From assembly GCF_022370635.2 (NCBI RefSeq), contig NZ_CP092362.2:930001-994000 (forward strand): 64,000 nt of DNA, given 5' to 3'. The position numbers and the translations under genes are program-made. Origin of the DNA: Mycolicibacterium crocinum. Lineage in GTDB: Bacteria > Actinomycetota > Actinomycetes > Mycobacteriales > Mycobacteriaceae. The notes beneath the pieces are model-generated. The model made no database searches, was not told the DNA's origin, and saw only the letters and a list, made by a program, of their open reading frames with translations. Of this stretch, positions 42,126-51,181 are shown piece by piece. Within the stretch, counting starts at the first letter, position 1; the number at the start of each line of letters is the position of its first letter.

Positions 42126-42815
42126 GTGAGCCGCGCGACGTTGGACAAGGACCCTCGCGATGTGGCGTCGATGTTCGACGCCGTCGCGCGTCGCTACGAC
42201 ATCACCAACACGGTGCTCTCGCTGGGGCAGGACCGCTCCTGGCGGCGGGCGACGCGTTCGGCGCTGGGCATCGGCCCGGGCGATCGGGTGCTGGATCTGG
42301 CGGCCGGCACCGCGGTGTCGACGGTCGAGCTGGCGAAGTCCGGCGCGTGGTGCGTGGCCGCGGACTTCTCGGTCGGCATGCTGCAGGCAGGTGCCGGGCG
42401 GCCGGTGCCGAAGGTCGCCGCCGACGCCACCAAGCTGCCGTTCGACGACGCGGTCTTCGACGCGGTGACGATCAGCTTCGGCTTGCGCAATGTCGTCGAC
42501 CACCCGGCGGGCCTGCGAGAGATGGCGCGGGTGACCCGCCCCGGCGGCCGCCTGGTGGTGTGCGAGTTCTCCACCCCGGTGGTGCCGGTCTTCTCGACCG
42601 TGTACAAGGAGTACCTGATGCAGGCGCTGCCGCGGGTGGCCCGCGCGGTGTCGAGCAATCCCGAGGCGTATGTGTATCTGGCCGAGTCCATTCGGGCCTG
42701 GCCGGACCAGGCGACATTGGCGCAGCAGATCCGCGACGCCGGCTGGTCGGAGGTGCGGTGGCGCAACCTCACCGGCGGGATCGTCGCTCTGCATGCGGCG
42801 GTCAAACCCGGGTAG
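42126..42815 (+). CDS. menG: MenG/UbiE, demethylmenaquinone methyltransferase
   Basis: Last ring step of menaquinone synthesis: SAM-dependent C-methylation of demethylmenaquinone. 229 residues; [25 protein letters not shown] is the UbiE N-terminal signature, [21 protein letters not shown] the SAM loop, and [39 protein letters not shown] the central motif. GTG start. The HAD gene follows after 6 bases. Confidence 0.95.
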   Translation: MSRATLDKDPRDVASMFDAVARRYDITNTVLSLGQDRSWRRATRSALGIGPGDRVLDLAAGTAVSTVELAKSGAWCVAADFSVGMLQAGAGRPVPKVAADATKLPFDDAVFDAVTISFGLRNVVDHPAGLREMARVTRPGGRLVVCEFSTPVVPVFSTVYKEYLMQALPRVARAVSSNPEAYVYLAESIRAWPDQATLAQQIRDAGWSEVRWRNLTGGIVALHAAVKPG

Positions 42816-42821
42816 TCCCGA

Positions 42822-43439
42822 ATGGTGACCGTGCTTGCCTTCGACGTCAACGAGACGCTGCTCGACCTCAGCCCGCTCGACGGCATCCTGGGCGGTGCCG
42901 AAACCCGTAAGCGCTGGTTCAGCCAGATGCTGCAGATTGCCTTTGTCGGTGGGCTCACCGGTGACTACGTGGACTTCCCGACGGCCCAGCGGGCCGCGCT
43001 GAGGATGCTGGGTCTGGATGGCGCCGAGCGGCTGGCCGAGGGTATGCGTCAGCTGCCCCTGCACCCGGACGTCGTGCCCGCGCTGGATCGTCTCGGCGGT
43101 TTCACGGTCGTCGCGCTGACCAATTCGCCGCTGTCGGTGGTTACCGAGCAGCTCGAATTCAATGGTGTGGCTTCACGTTTCGACGCGATTCTGTCGGCGG
43201 ACACGGTTCGTGCGCTCAAGCCGCGCGCCGAGGCCTACCAGCATGTCGGCGCAACGCTCGGCGTGCCGTTGAGCGAGGTGCGGCTGGTGGCCGCCCACGG
43301 GTGGGACATCGCCGGAGCGTTGGCCGCCGGCTGCCGCGCTGCGTTCGTGCGGCGACCAGGCCAGGAGCTCATTCCGATCGGCGCGCAGCCCGACATCATC
43401 GGGGATGACTTGCTCCAGGTCGCCGACGCCCTGCTGTAG
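42822..43439 (+). CDS. HAD-type hydrolase (haloacid dehalogenase type II-like)
   Basis: 205 residues with LAFDVNETLLDLSPL (motif I, DVNETL with nucleophile Asp), VALTNSPLSVVTEQLEFNG (II), ALKPRAEAYQHVGATLGV (III) and VAAHGWDIAGALAAGCRAAFVRRPG (IV). The DxNxTL motif I and AAHxWD motif IV are those of the type II 2-haloacid dehalogenase branch, which lacks the second Asp of phosphatases. Real substrate unknown. Likely co-transcribed with menG; a strong terminator follows. Confidence 0.88.
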   Translation: MVTVLAFDVNETLLDLSPLDGILGGAETRKRWFSQMLQIAFVGGLTGDYVDFPTAQRAALRMLGLDGAERLAEGMRQLPLHPDVVPALDRLGGFTVVALTNSPLSVVTEQLEFNGVASRFDAILSADTVRALKPRAEAYQHVGATLGVPLSEVRLVAAHGWDIAGALAAGCRAAFVRRPGQELIPIGAQPDIIGDDLLQVADALL

Positions 43440-43443
43440 TTCG

Positions 43444-43476
43444 GCGCGATTTCCGTCAGCACCGGAAATCGCGCCA
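43444..43476. terminator. Bidirectional hairpin between convergent genes
   Basis: GGCGCGATTTCCG (43444-43456) and CGGAAATCGCGCC (43464-43476) form a perfect 13-bp stem with a 7-base loop, 5 bases after the HAD stop and 4 bases from the stop of the convergent oxidase gene. Symmetric placement suits termination from both sides. Confidence 0.8.
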
Positions 43477-43479
43477 AAC

Positions 43480-45045
43480 TCAGCGGCCGGCGTCGGCCAG
43501 CACCTGGTACCCGGCGTTATAGCCCGGGACAAACGTGATGCCCGGCCCGCCGTGGCAGCCCGCGCCGCCGAGGTACAGGCCTTCGATCGGAATCGGCTCA
43601 TCGATGAATCCCTTGGGGCCCGGCCGGTTCACGCCCATCAGCTCGGGCTGCAGCAGCCCATGGCAGAAGTCGCCGTTGGGCGCGGCGAACATCGTGTTCA
43701 TGTGGTACGGCGCGAACGTGATGTCGCGGATCAGGATGTCCTTGAAGTTGGGCGCGTAGCGGGTGATCTTGTCGACAACCCGTTCCGCCATCACGGTTTT
43801 CAGGTGGCCATGCTGATCGCGCGGGGCTTCGATGGGGAAGCCGTAGGCGTACACGCTGGCCGCATGCTTGCCGGGAGGGGCCATCTCGGGATCGCCGACT
43901 GTCGGCATCTGAATCGACAGCGCCGGGTTGTCCGGAACCTCGCCGCCACGGGCCTTCTCCCATTGGCGCTGTTGTTCTTCCGGTGAGCCAAACATGCCGA
44001 CCGACATTTGCATGCCGGGCTCGTTGAGGAAGTCGTAGGGCGCGGCATATTCGGGTGCACCGTCGAGGGCGAAGTGGATCTGCATGAACGATGCGCGGTG
44101 GTCTCGACCACCCAGGCGAGTCACCAGCGATGACGGAAGATGGTCGACACCAACAAGATCCAGCAGAGTGGTCTCTGGTGCGAGGTTCGACACCACGACC
44201 GGCGCGGAGATGATCTCGCCGTCCTTGAGGCGCACCCCGGTGACCTTGCCGTCCTCCACCAGGATCTGTTCGACCTTCGTGCGGTAGCGGATCTCACCGG
44301 CGGCCTCGACGAACAGATCGCGCAGATGATCGGCCAGCACGCCGATGCCGCCCTTGAGTTTGGTGGTCATCTGCCCACCTTCCGGCGGCATCGCCATCGC
44401 GAACGCCAAACATGTTGCGCTGCCTGGCGTGTACGGCCCGCGGTAGGTGGAGTTCACCGCGAGGAAGGCCAGCATGCCGCGGATCACGGCATGCTTCTCC
44501 TTGTCGGGCAGGAACCGGTCGACCACGTCCATCGCCGAGCCGAACAACATCTCGTGAATGGCGCGCCGCTCGCTTTCGTCTGCGGCACAGGCGTACATCT
44601 CGTCGATGGTCTTCGGCAGCGCCAATGCGTCGAAGCGGCCGAGCGCCTTGCCCGGGCCCGTGCTCCACGCATAGAGGTTGGCCATGGCCATCACGGCTTC
44701 CATACCGTGCTTCTCGCTGAGATGGGTCATCATCGCCATCGGGTCGCTGTGGAAGATCATCGCTTCCTCGCCGTTTTCCCCGAGGTTGACCGACATGATC
44801 TCCGACTCGATGGTCGGCAGGGTGTCCAACCCCAGCTCACTGTTGATCTTCTGCGCGGTGGGGAAGCGCACGGAGCCGGCGATCTCGTACTTGAACCCGT
44901 CGATCAACTCGACGGTGGCCGCCATGCCGCCGCTGTAGGTGTTGGCCTCGAGGCACAGCGTGCGCAGGCCGGCCCGCTGGAGCACCGTGGCTGCGGTCAG
45001 GCCGTTGTGCCCGGCCCCGACGATGATCGCGTCGAAATCAGTCAT
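43480..45045 (-). CDS. FAD-dependent phytoene-desaturase-like oxidoreductase
   Basis: 521 residues: the N-terminal FAD dinucleotide loop IIVGAGHNGLTAATVLQRAG with LCLEANTYSGGMAATVE, a middle CrtI-like region and the C-terminal GLYLGGAGCHGGPGITFVPGYNAGYQVL. Family members desaturate or saturate carotenoids or act on polyprenyl/retinoid chains. Together with menJ next door an isoprenoid substrate is plausible but unproven. ATG 45045 starts the conserved sequence; an in-frame ATG at 45093 is the alternative. Confidence 0.86.
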   Translation of the reverse strand: MTDFDAIIVGAGHNGLTAATVLQRAGLRTLCLEANTYSGGMAATVELIDGFKYEIAGSVRFPTAQKINSELGLDTLPTIESEIMSVNLGENGEEAMIFHSDPMAMMTHLSEKHGMEAVMAMANLYAWSTGPGKALGRFDALALPKTIDEMYACAADESERRAIHEMLFGSAMDVVDRFLPDKEKHAVIRGMLAFLAVNSTYRGPYTPGSATCLAFAMAMPPEGGQMTTKLKGGIGVLADHLRDLFVEAAGEIRYRTKVEQILVEDGKVTGVRLKDGEIISAPVVVSNLAPETTLLDLVGVDHLPSSLVTRLGGRDHRASFMQIHFALDGAPEYAAPYDFLNEPGMQMSVGMFGSPEEQQRQWEKARGGEVPDNPALSIQMPTVGDPEMAPPGKHAASVYAYGFPIEAPRDQHGHLKTVMAERVVDKITRYAPNFKDILIRDITFAPYHMNTMFAAPNGDFCHGLLQPELMGVNRPGPKGFIDEPIPIEGLYLGGAGCHGGPGITFVPGYNAGYQVLADAGR

Positions 45046-45097
45046 GCGCGGCAGCTTAGCGCCGATTCGCCGAAGTTTTGTCAAATTTGTCATTACG

Positions 45098-45110
45098 AAT
45101 GACGTTCATT
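45098..45110. promoter_or_regulatory. Palindrome AATGA-CGT-TCATT upstream of the CrtI-like gene
   Basis: Thirteen bases with perfect 5-base arms, 53 bases upstream of the CrtI-like start codon. A TTGACA hexamer (minus strand, 45079-45084) lies between the palindrome and the start, so the palindrome may sit just above a promoter. Confidence 0.35.
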
Positions 45111-45175
45111 GAGCGCCGACGCTCCAAGAAATGGCGCAAATTGCCGCGTCAGTGCTCACTCAACGCGGCAACGGA

Positions 45176-46396
45176 TCAGCTGAAAGGCTTGCGGCGGTCC
45201 AGGATTCGCGAACCCAGCCCCGCGACGCGCCACGCGCGCGCCACCAGGTCGGCGTCCGCGTCGGTGACCAGATTGCCCATCACGCGCACCGCGATGCCCA
45301 TCAGGCGCGACGAGCGCATCGCGACCGGCCCGGTCAGCGGCAGGAACCGCGGCAGTGTCAGCAGCAACCCCAGCCGGCGAGCCACCGAGAACCCGCGGCC
45401 GTAGTGCGCTTGCAACACAGCGGGCCAGGCCAAGGACAAATCCCCAGAACCCAGCATCTCGGCGGCCAGCCGGCCGGTTTCCAGGCCATAGTCGATGCCC
45501 TCGCCGTTGAGCGGGTTCACGCACGCCGCGGCGTCGCCGATCAGCACCCAGTTCAAACCGGCCACTCCGGAGACGGCCCCGCCCATCGGCAGCAATGCCG
45601 AGGACACCGCCCGCGGCGGACCCTCGAACCCCCAGTCCGAGCGCTTGAGGTCGGTGTAGTGCTTGACCAGCGGCCGCAACGCCACGTCGGCGGGCCGCTT
45701 CGCGGTGGCCAGTGCGCCGACGCCGATGTTCACCTCGCCGTTGCCCAGCGGGAAGATCCACCCGTAGCCGGGCAGCACCTGCCCGTCGACCGAGCGCAAT
45801 TCCAGATCCGAGGAGATCCACGGCTCGCCAGCCCGCGGCGACGCGAGATATCCGCGCACCGCCACGCCGTACACCGTCTCCTGATGCCACTGCCTACCGA
45901 GCACCCGGCCGAACGGCGAGCGTGCGCCGTCGGCCACGATCACCCAGCGGCACGACACCCTCGACCCGTCGGCCAGCACCACCGCGTCCACATGGCCGCG
46001 CGAATCCCGGGACACATCAACGGCTTTCACGCCGAGCAGCATGGAGGCGCCGACGTCCTCGGCGACCTTGCGGATACGGTCGTCGAGTTCAGTGCGGGGG
46101 ACCGCGGACCCAGAACCAGGAAACGACGGTCCCGGCCAGGGCACCTCGACGTCGGCGCCGAACCCGGACAGCCGCAGTCCGTGGTGGCGGATGTGGCCGT
46201 CGAGCCAGTCGCCGAGCCCCAGCCGCTGCAGTTCGAGCACCGCACGCGGGGTGAGCCCGTCGCCGCACGGCTTGTCGCGGGGGAACTCGGCGGCGTCGAT
46301 GACGAGCACCTCGTGGCCCCGGCGGGCAGCCCAGGCGGCCGCCGCCGAGCCGGCCGGCCCGGCCCCGACGATGACCACATCTGACCGCAACTCCAT
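45176..46396 (-). CDS. menJ: MenJ-like menaquinone isoprenyl reductase (geranylgeranyl reductase family)
   Basis: A flavoprotein reducing one isoprene unit of the menaquinone side chain (role known for M. tuberculosis Rv0561c, same 406-residue length). N-terminal VVIVGAGPAGSAAAAWAARRGHEVLVIDAAEFPRDKPCGDGLTPRAV is the geranylgeranyl-reductase FAD signature with the PxxYxW/KPCGDG-type element; VLIGDAAACVNPLNGEGIDYGLETGRLAAEM completes the flavin site. ATG 46396 lies only 20 bases from the divergent grcC1 GTG. Confidence 0.93.
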   Translation of the reverse strand: MELRSDVVIVGAGPAGSAAAAWAARRGHEVLVIDAAEFPRDKPCGDGLTPRAVLELQRLGLGDWLDGHIRHHGLRLSGFGADVEVPWPGPSFPGSGSAVPRTELDDRIRKVAEDVGASMLLGVKAVDVSRDSRGHVDAVVLADGSRVSCRWVIVADGARSPFGRVLGRQWHQETVYGVAVRGYLASPRAGEPWISSDLELRSVDGQVLPGYGWIFPLGNGEVNIGVGALATAKRPADVALRPLVKHYTDLKRSDWGFEGPPRAVSSALLPMGGAVSGVAGLNWVLIGDAAACVNPLNGEGIDYGLETGRLAAEMLGSGDLSLAWPAVLQAHYGRGFSVARRLGLLLTLPRFLPLTGPVAMRSSRLMGIAVRVMGNLVTDADADLVARAWRVAGLGSRILDRRKPFS

Positions 46397-46416
46397 GCCC
46401 CCAGTATGTTGGCAGG

Positions 46417-47424
46417 GTGAGTACTCCGGCCACGGTGGTAGCAGGGGTGGACTTTGGTGACCCGGCGTTCGCCAAGAGCGTCCGCGATGGGGTTGGTCGT
46501 GTCGAAGAGCTCATGAGCACCGAGCTGCGCGGCGGTGACGAGCTGATGACCGAAGCCGTCGTCCATCTCTTCGAGGCCGGCGGCAAGCGATTCCGGCCAC
46601 TGTTCACGGTGCTATCCGCGCAGATCGGGCCTGATCCCGACGCCTGGCAGGTCACGGTGGCCGGCGCGGTTATCGAGCTGGTTCACCTGGCCACGCTGTA
46701 TCACGACGACGTCATGGACGAGGCGCAGATGCGTCGCGGGGCGCCCAGCGCCAACGCCCGCTGGGGCAACAACATCGCGATCCTCGCCGGTGACTACCTG
46801 TTCGCGACGGCCTCGCGGCTGGTGAGCCGGTTGGGCCCGGACGCGGTGCGGATCATCGCCGAGACGTTCGCCCAGCTGGTGACCGGCCAGATGCGTGAGA
46901 CCAAGGGCAACACCAACGGCGTGGATCCGGTCGATCACTACCTGAAGGTGATCTATGAGAAGACCGCCTGCTTGATCGCGGCGTCCGGTCGATTCGGGGC
47001 CACCTTCGCCGGTGCCACCGAGGACCAGATCGAGCGGCTGAGCCGGCTCGGCGGCATCGTCGGCACGGCATTCCAGATCTCCGACGACATCATCGACATC
47101 GACAGCGACCCCGACGAGTCGGGCAAGAACCCGGGCACCGACCTGCGTGAAGGCGTGCACACGCTGCCCGTGCTGTACGCGCTGCAGGCGACCGGCCCCG
47201 ACGCCGACCGGCTGCGGCAGCTGGTGGCAGGGCCGGTCGAGGACGACGACAAGCTCGCCGAGGCCCTGGGGTTGCTGCGTTCCGGTGATGGCATCGCGAA
47301 AGCCAAGGCCACCGTGCAGCGCTACGCCGAAGAAGCCGGCGAGGAGCTGGCCGGTTTGCCCGACGGACCGGGCCGGCGGGCATTGGCGTCACTGATGGAC
47401 TACACGATCAACCGGCACGGCTGA
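46417..47424 (+). CDS. grcC1: Polyprenyl diphosphate synthase (GrcC1, Rv0562-like)
   Basis: Makes the all-trans polyprenyl diphosphate attached by MenA. 335 residues, equal to M. tuberculosis Rv0562. Both Asp-rich motifs are present: YHDDVMDEAQMRRG (first, DDVMD) and QISDDIIDIDSDPD (second, DDIID), with GGKRFRP and KTACLIAASGRFGA as substrate-site segments. Side-chain length (C45 expected) cannot be read here. GTG start with GGCAGG. Shares a 20-base gap with menJ. Confidence 0.94.
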   Translation: MSTPATVVAGVDFGDPAFAKSVRDGVGRVEELMSTELRGGDELMTEAVVHLFEAGGKRFRPLFTVLSAQIGPDPDAWQVTVAGAVIELVHLATLYHDDVMDEAQMRRGAPSANARWGNNIAILAGDYLFATASRLVSRLGPDAVRIIAETFAQLVTGQMRETKGNTNGVDPVDHYLKVIYEKTACLIAASGRFGATFAGATEDQIERLSRLGGIVGTAFQISDDIIDIDSDPDESGKNPGTDLREGVHTLPVLYALQATGPDADRLRQLVAGPVEDDDKLAEALGLLRSGDGIAKAKATVQRYAEEAGEELAGLPDGPGRRALASLMDYTINRHG

Positions 47425-47500
47425 CGGCGATTCGCGGAACCTGACGGTCGGTGCGAGGCGTTAATCTCCCGAAGAGTGCGTTTGCTCGTAGGAGGAATTG

Positions 47501-48367
47501 ATGACCTGGCACCCGACCGCCAACACGTTCAAGACGTTCGCGCTGCTCGTCGGAATGTCAGCGCTGATCGTCTTCATCGGTTCGCTGTTCGGTCGCAACG
47601 TGATGTTCCTGGCGTTGGTGTTCGCCATCGGCATGAACGTCTATGTCTACTTCAACTCCGACAAGCTGGCACTGCGCGCCATGCACGCCCAGCCCATCAC
47701 CGAGGTTCAGGCCCCGCAGATCTACTCGATCGTGCGCGAGCTGGCCACCACGGCGCACCAGCCGATGCCGCGGCTCTACATCAGCGACACGGCCAACCCC
47801 AACGCGTTCGCCACCGGACGCAACCCCCGCAATGCGGCGGTGTGCGTCACCACCGGGATCCTGAACCTGCTCAGCGAGCGTGAGCTGCGGGCGGTGCTCG
47901 GCCACGAGCTATCCCACGTCTACAACCGCGACATCCTCATCTCGTGTGTGGCCGGTGCGCTGGCGTCGGTGATCACCGCGCTGGCCAACATCGCGATGTT
48001 CGCCGGCATGTTCGGCGGCAGCAACCGTGAGGGCGGCCCGAATCCGTTTGCGCTGCTGCTGGTTTCGCTGCTGGGTCCGATCGCTGCCACCTTGATCCGC
48101 ATGGCCGTGTCCCGGTCGCGCGAGTATCAGGCCGACGAATCGGGGGCCGAACTCTCCGGTGATCCGCTGGCTTTGGCGTCGGCGTTGCGGAAGATCAGCG
48201 GCGGGGTGGAGAACGCGCCGCTGCCTCCCGAACCTCAGCTGGCCGACCAGGCCCATCTGATGATCGCCAGCCCGTTCCGCGCCGGCGAGAAGATCGGCAA
48301 GCTGTTCTCCACCCATCCGCCGATCCCGGACCGGATCGCCCGGCTCGAGAAGATGGCCGGGCACTAG
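47501..48367 (+). CDS. htpX: HtpX, membrane zinc metalloprotease
   Basis: Quality-control protease of the inner membrane, 288 residues. Hydrophobic segments at ~8-30 and ~32-50, zinc motif HELSH in [17 protein letters not shown] (HExxH), further Glu in [13 protein letters not shown], and additional helices around 150-200. ATG 47501 with AGGAGGA immediately upstream; the in-frame TTG just before it is rejected. Matches Rv0563. Confidence 0.94.
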   Translation: MTWHPTANTFKTFALLVGMSALIVFIGSLFGRNVMFLALVFAIGMNVYVYFNSDKLALRAMHAQPITEVQAPQIYSIVRELATTAHQPMPRLYISDTANPNAFATGRNPRNAAVCVTTGILNLLSERELRAVLGHELSHVYNRDILISCVAGALASVITALANIAMFAGMFGGSNREGGPNPFALLLVSLLGPIAATLIRMAVSRSREYQADESGAELSGDPLALASALRKISGGVENAPLPPEPQLADQAHLMIASPFRAGEKIGKLFSTHPPIPDRIARLEKMAGH

Positions 48368-48375
48368 GGCGGACC

Positions 48376-49281
48376 CTAGGTGGACGTGGCCACCGCGGCG
48401 ACGTTCGACTTGGTGGCTGGGCTGACGATCCCTTCCTGACGCAGCGAACGCAGCACCATCGCCCGCAGCTGGCGGCCCACCTCGAACTGCTTACCCGGCA
48501 GGGTGCGGGCCACCATGCGCAGGTTCACGGTGTCGACCTTGATGCTCTCGACACCCATCAGGGCGGGCTCGTCGAGCAGCAACGGCTCCAGGTGCTTGTC
48601 GGAGGTGGCAGCAGTCGCCACATCGTGCAGCACATCGTTGACCTTGTTGAGGTCCGCAGTGGTGGGTACCGGAATGTCGACCACGGCCCGCGCCCAATCC
48701 TTGGACAGGTTCAACGCCTTGACGATTTGCCCGTTCGGGATGGTGAACACCTCGCCGTCGCTGGTACGCAGCTTCGTCACGCGCAAGGTGACGTCCTCGA
48801 CGGTGCCCTGGGCCTCTGACGACCCGGTGACTGTCAGCGTCACCAGATCGCCGAAACCGTATTGCTTCTCGGTGATGATGAAGAACCCGCTGAGCAGGTC
48901 CTGCACGATCCGCTGGGCGCCGAAACCGAGGGCGGCACCCAGCACGGCGGCCGGTGCGACGAGCGAACCGATCGGCAGGCCGAGCTGGTCGAAGACGTCG
49001 ACGGCGACCACGGTGTAGAGGATGGCGATCGCCACCGAGGAGATCACCGAGGCGACGGCGGCGCGGTGCTTGGCGCTTTCCGAGCGCACCAGCTCGTGGC
49101 CGGTATTGAGGCGGCGCGCGATTTTGCCCGCGACCCAGTTGATGATTCGGGTGCCGATCAACGCGGCGATGATCACCAGCACGATGTGTAGGCCCTTTGT
49201 GCGGAGCCACTCGCCCAGGTTTCCGTTCCAGAAGTCGTGAAATTGGTTGGCAGCGAGGTACGTCGTTGTTAGTGGGTTCAT
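48376..49281 (-). CDS. MscS-family mechanosensitive channel
   Basis: 301 residues: N-terminal helices (LHIVLVIIAALIGTRIINWVAG; VASVISSVAIAILYTVVAVDVFDQL), the pore-lining helix SLVAPAAVLGAALGFGAQRIVQDLLSGFFIITEKQYGFGDLVTL with the GAQ...VQD MscS signature, and a C-terminal cytoplasmic beta domain. It protects against osmotic downshock. Converges on htpX with 8 bases between stops. Confidence 0.92.
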   Translation of the reverse strand: MNPLTTTYLAANQFHDFWNGNLGEWLRTKGLHIVLVIIAALIGTRIINWVAGKIARRLNTGHELVRSESAKHRAAVASVISSVAIAILYTVVAVDVFDQLGLPIGSLVAPAAVLGAALGFGAQRIVQDLLSGFFIITEKQYGFGDLVTLTVTGSSEAQGTVEDVTLRVTKLRTSDGEVFTIPNGQIVKALNLSKDWARAVVDIPVPTTADLNKVNDVLHDVATAATSDKHLEPLLLDEPALMGVESIKVDTVNLRMVARTLPGKQFEVGRQLRAMVLRSLRQEGIVSPATKSNVAAVATST

Positions 49282-49391
49282 AGTCCTTACGCGAATTGCC
49301 TTGTCACGGCGCTCGTTTGATGTGCGTGAAGCACGGGACTGTTGTTGCGTTTCCCGAACCGCTGGGTTCTACACCTTGGTGGTTGCGTGGA

Positions 49392-50384
49392 TCACGGCTG
49401 TTCGGCCGTGGGCGCCGGGCGCGGCCTGCCGGTCCCCGAACCCGTCGCAGTGTGGTCCAACAGCCCCTTCACGGTGTCGGACACCCGGGTCAGGACATCG
49501 TTGACCAGCTTGTCGGCCTTGTCGGACAGGCTGGTGCCGGCGCCGGATGTCACGGCCGAGCCGTCGGACCGTCCGGGCGTGAAGTCCGGGGCGGGCCGCA
49601 CGACGTTCAGGCGCGGTCCGGTGTTAGCCGCGGGCGCCGCCGGGGTGGCGGGTGGCTCGGGCGCCGGGGTCGGATCGGGTGGGGGAGTCGGATCGGCCGG
49701 TGCCGATGCCGCCGGACCGGGCTGTGCTGCCGCTGGCGCGGGCGTCGCGTCGGGAGTGGGAGTGGGAGTGGGTTGGCCGCGTACTGCGGAGCCCAGGGTC
49801 TTGTAGGCGACCAGCGTGATGTTGTTGATCCGCTGGATGATCGCGACGACCCCGTCCGGGTAGGTCAGCGTGGTGATCTGGGTGCGCGGATCGGTGTGGC
49901 AGGACGTGGTGCCGGTGCAGTCCACGCCGCCGGAGGAGTCGACCGACGGCTTCGAGTCGTGGTTGGCCATGGAGTTGGCGTCGGTGAAGACGTTGACTAC
50001 CTGCGTCTGGGCTCGCGCGTCGAACTCGTAGTTGATGTGGAAGACGTTGCCCGACGGGTCCATCGGGGCCGCGAGTTCGAGCATGAGGTCGTCGTCGGCG
50101 AGCACCTCGGTGTCGGTGTCGGCGGCCTGCATGGCGCCGTACAGGCCAACGGGCCCGCCGAGGTAGTTCGCGTACAGGATGCCGCCATCGGCGCTGTGCT
50201 TGAACTCGCCGTCGAAGAGGTCGAAGAGCGCGTCACCGGTCGGGTTCTCCGGAGTGCCGTGGATGATCAGCGCCGCCAGGTCGAAGTCGGGGGTGCTCAG
50301 CGCCTGCGGCTGAGTGGACGCCACCACCATGGTGGCGACGGCGAGGCTCAACGCCGCCGCGCCCCCGCGCAGCGTGCTTCTCAT
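49392..50384 (-). CDS. Secreted Pro/Ala-rich protein of unknown function
   Basis: 330 residues with a signal peptide (SLAVATMVVASTQPQAL, cleavage near residue 29), a ~170-residue globular part (DFDLAALIIHGTPENPTG ... HINYEFDARAQTQVVNVFTD ... CTGTTSCHTDPRTQITTLTYPDGVVAIIQRINNI) and a PTPTPDATPAPAAAQPGP-like proline-rich region of ~70 residues before a short C-terminal helix. Resembles exported mycobacterial proteins with cell-wall-spanning Pro-rich stretches. Function not recognised. Divergent from the secreted protein at 50550 with a 165-base gap. Confidence 0.75.
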   Translation of the reverse strand: MRSTLRGGAAALSLAVATMVVASTQPQALSTPDFDLAALIIHGTPENPTGDALFDLFDGEFKHSADGGILYANYLGGPVGLYGAMQAADTDTEVLADDDLMLELAAPMDPSGNVFHINYEFDARAQTQVVNVFTDANSMANHDSKPSVDSSGGVDCTGTTSCHTDPRTQITTLTYPDGVVAIIQRINNITLVAYKTLGSAVRGQPTPTPTPDATPAPAAAQPGPAASAPADPTPPPDPTPAPEPPATPAAPAANTGPRLNVVRPAPDFTPGRSDGSAVTSGAGTSLSDKADKLVNDVLTRVSDTVKGLLDHTATGSGTGRPRPAPTAEQP

Positions 50385-50549
50385 CTCCCCACCACCCGAA
50401 CGGCCTCCAGATCAGCCGGAATAGGTCGAGTCTAGGCCGAGAATTGACGGAAACGTAGGGGCTCGGCGGTAACAAGTAGTGGCCGTGATGTCGAAGACCA
50501 GGTGTACGCGCAGACTGCGCCGCGTGTGGCGCTTACGTAGGGTGTGGTG

Positions 50550-51101
50550 ATGCTGAGCAGAATCCTGATCGGCCTGATGAGCGTCGCGGGCGTGGCAGCG
50601 ATCGGTGTACCGGGAACGGCCTTCGCCGATCCCGAGCCGGCACCCGCCCCGGTCCTTCCGAACGTCAACGCCTACAAACCGGTGAGCCCGGTGGACTACA
50701 CGGCGATGGGTGGCAACTGGTATGCCTTCGCCGGACCGCCCGGGGTGGTCTGCGTGCTGGATAGGCAGAACGCCAGCTACGGCTGCAGTGGCGCGCTGCC
50801 CGGTGCGCCGAATGGCGCCAACCTGGTCAGCGGCGGTCCGTCCGGTGAGCCGGGATTCTCCAGCAGCGGTGCCTCGCTCTACGCCTCAGCCGGTGACGTC
50901 AAGCCGTTGCCACCGAATTCGCGGCTGAGCTTTCGCGACATCAGCTGCGGTGTCGACGGCGGCGGCGTGGTGGCCTGCGTGAACAGCCACGACCAGGTCG
51001 GCTTCGTCGTCGGTCCGGCGGCGACGTTCACCTCCGGGCCGAGCCCGATGCTGGACCGGCCGAAGAACTCCAACCCGCTGTTCCCGTCGTTCCCGGGCTA
51101 G
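50550..51101 (+). CDS. Small secreted protein of unknown function (183 aa)
   Basis: A signal peptide (MLSRILIGLMSVAGVAAIG ... AFA, cleavage ~29) leads to a Pro-rich start and a globular part with four cysteines (VVCVLDR, YGCSGAL, ISCGVDGG, VACVNSH), probably two disulfides. Similar small exported proteins of unknown function are common in mycobacteria. Two GTG codons at 50544 and 50547 are in frame before the ATG. A long hairpin terminator follows. Confidence 0.75.
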   Translation: MLSRILIGLMSVAGVAAIGVPGTAFADPEPAPAPVLPNVNAYKPVSPVDYTAMGGNWYAFAGPPGVVCVLDRQNASYGCSGALPGAPNGANLVSGGPSGEPGFSSSGASLYASAGDVKPLPPNSRLSFRDISCGVDGGGVVACVNSHDQVGFVVGPAATFTSGPSPMLDRPKNSNPLFPSFPG

Positions 51102-51107
51102 TCACGA

Positions 51108-51170
51108 CATCGATTCTGCGCTCAGCGCGTGATCGCGGCTGTCGCGGACGCTCTCACCGCAGAATCGATG
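51108..51170. terminator. Long-arm hairpin between convergent genes
   Basis: CATCGATTCTGCG (51108-51120) and CGCAGAATCGATG (51158-51170) are perfect 13-base complements, separated by 37 bases that themselves contain a GCGCTCAGCGC repeat. It lies 7 bases after one stop and 11 bases before the gpsA stop, so it can serve both directions. The long spacer is unusual. Confidence 0.65.
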
Positions 51171-51181
51171 CGACCGCCCAG

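Noticed and set aside
45131..46384. 417-codon plus-strand frame opposite menJ
   Set aside because: Antisense shadow; menJ has full flavin motifs and the expected 406-residue length.
48362..48382. Short hairpin CACTAGGG / CCCTAGGTG between htpX and mscS
   Set aside because: Only a 6-bp core stem with a bulge, overlapping both stop codons; too weak to call a terminator.
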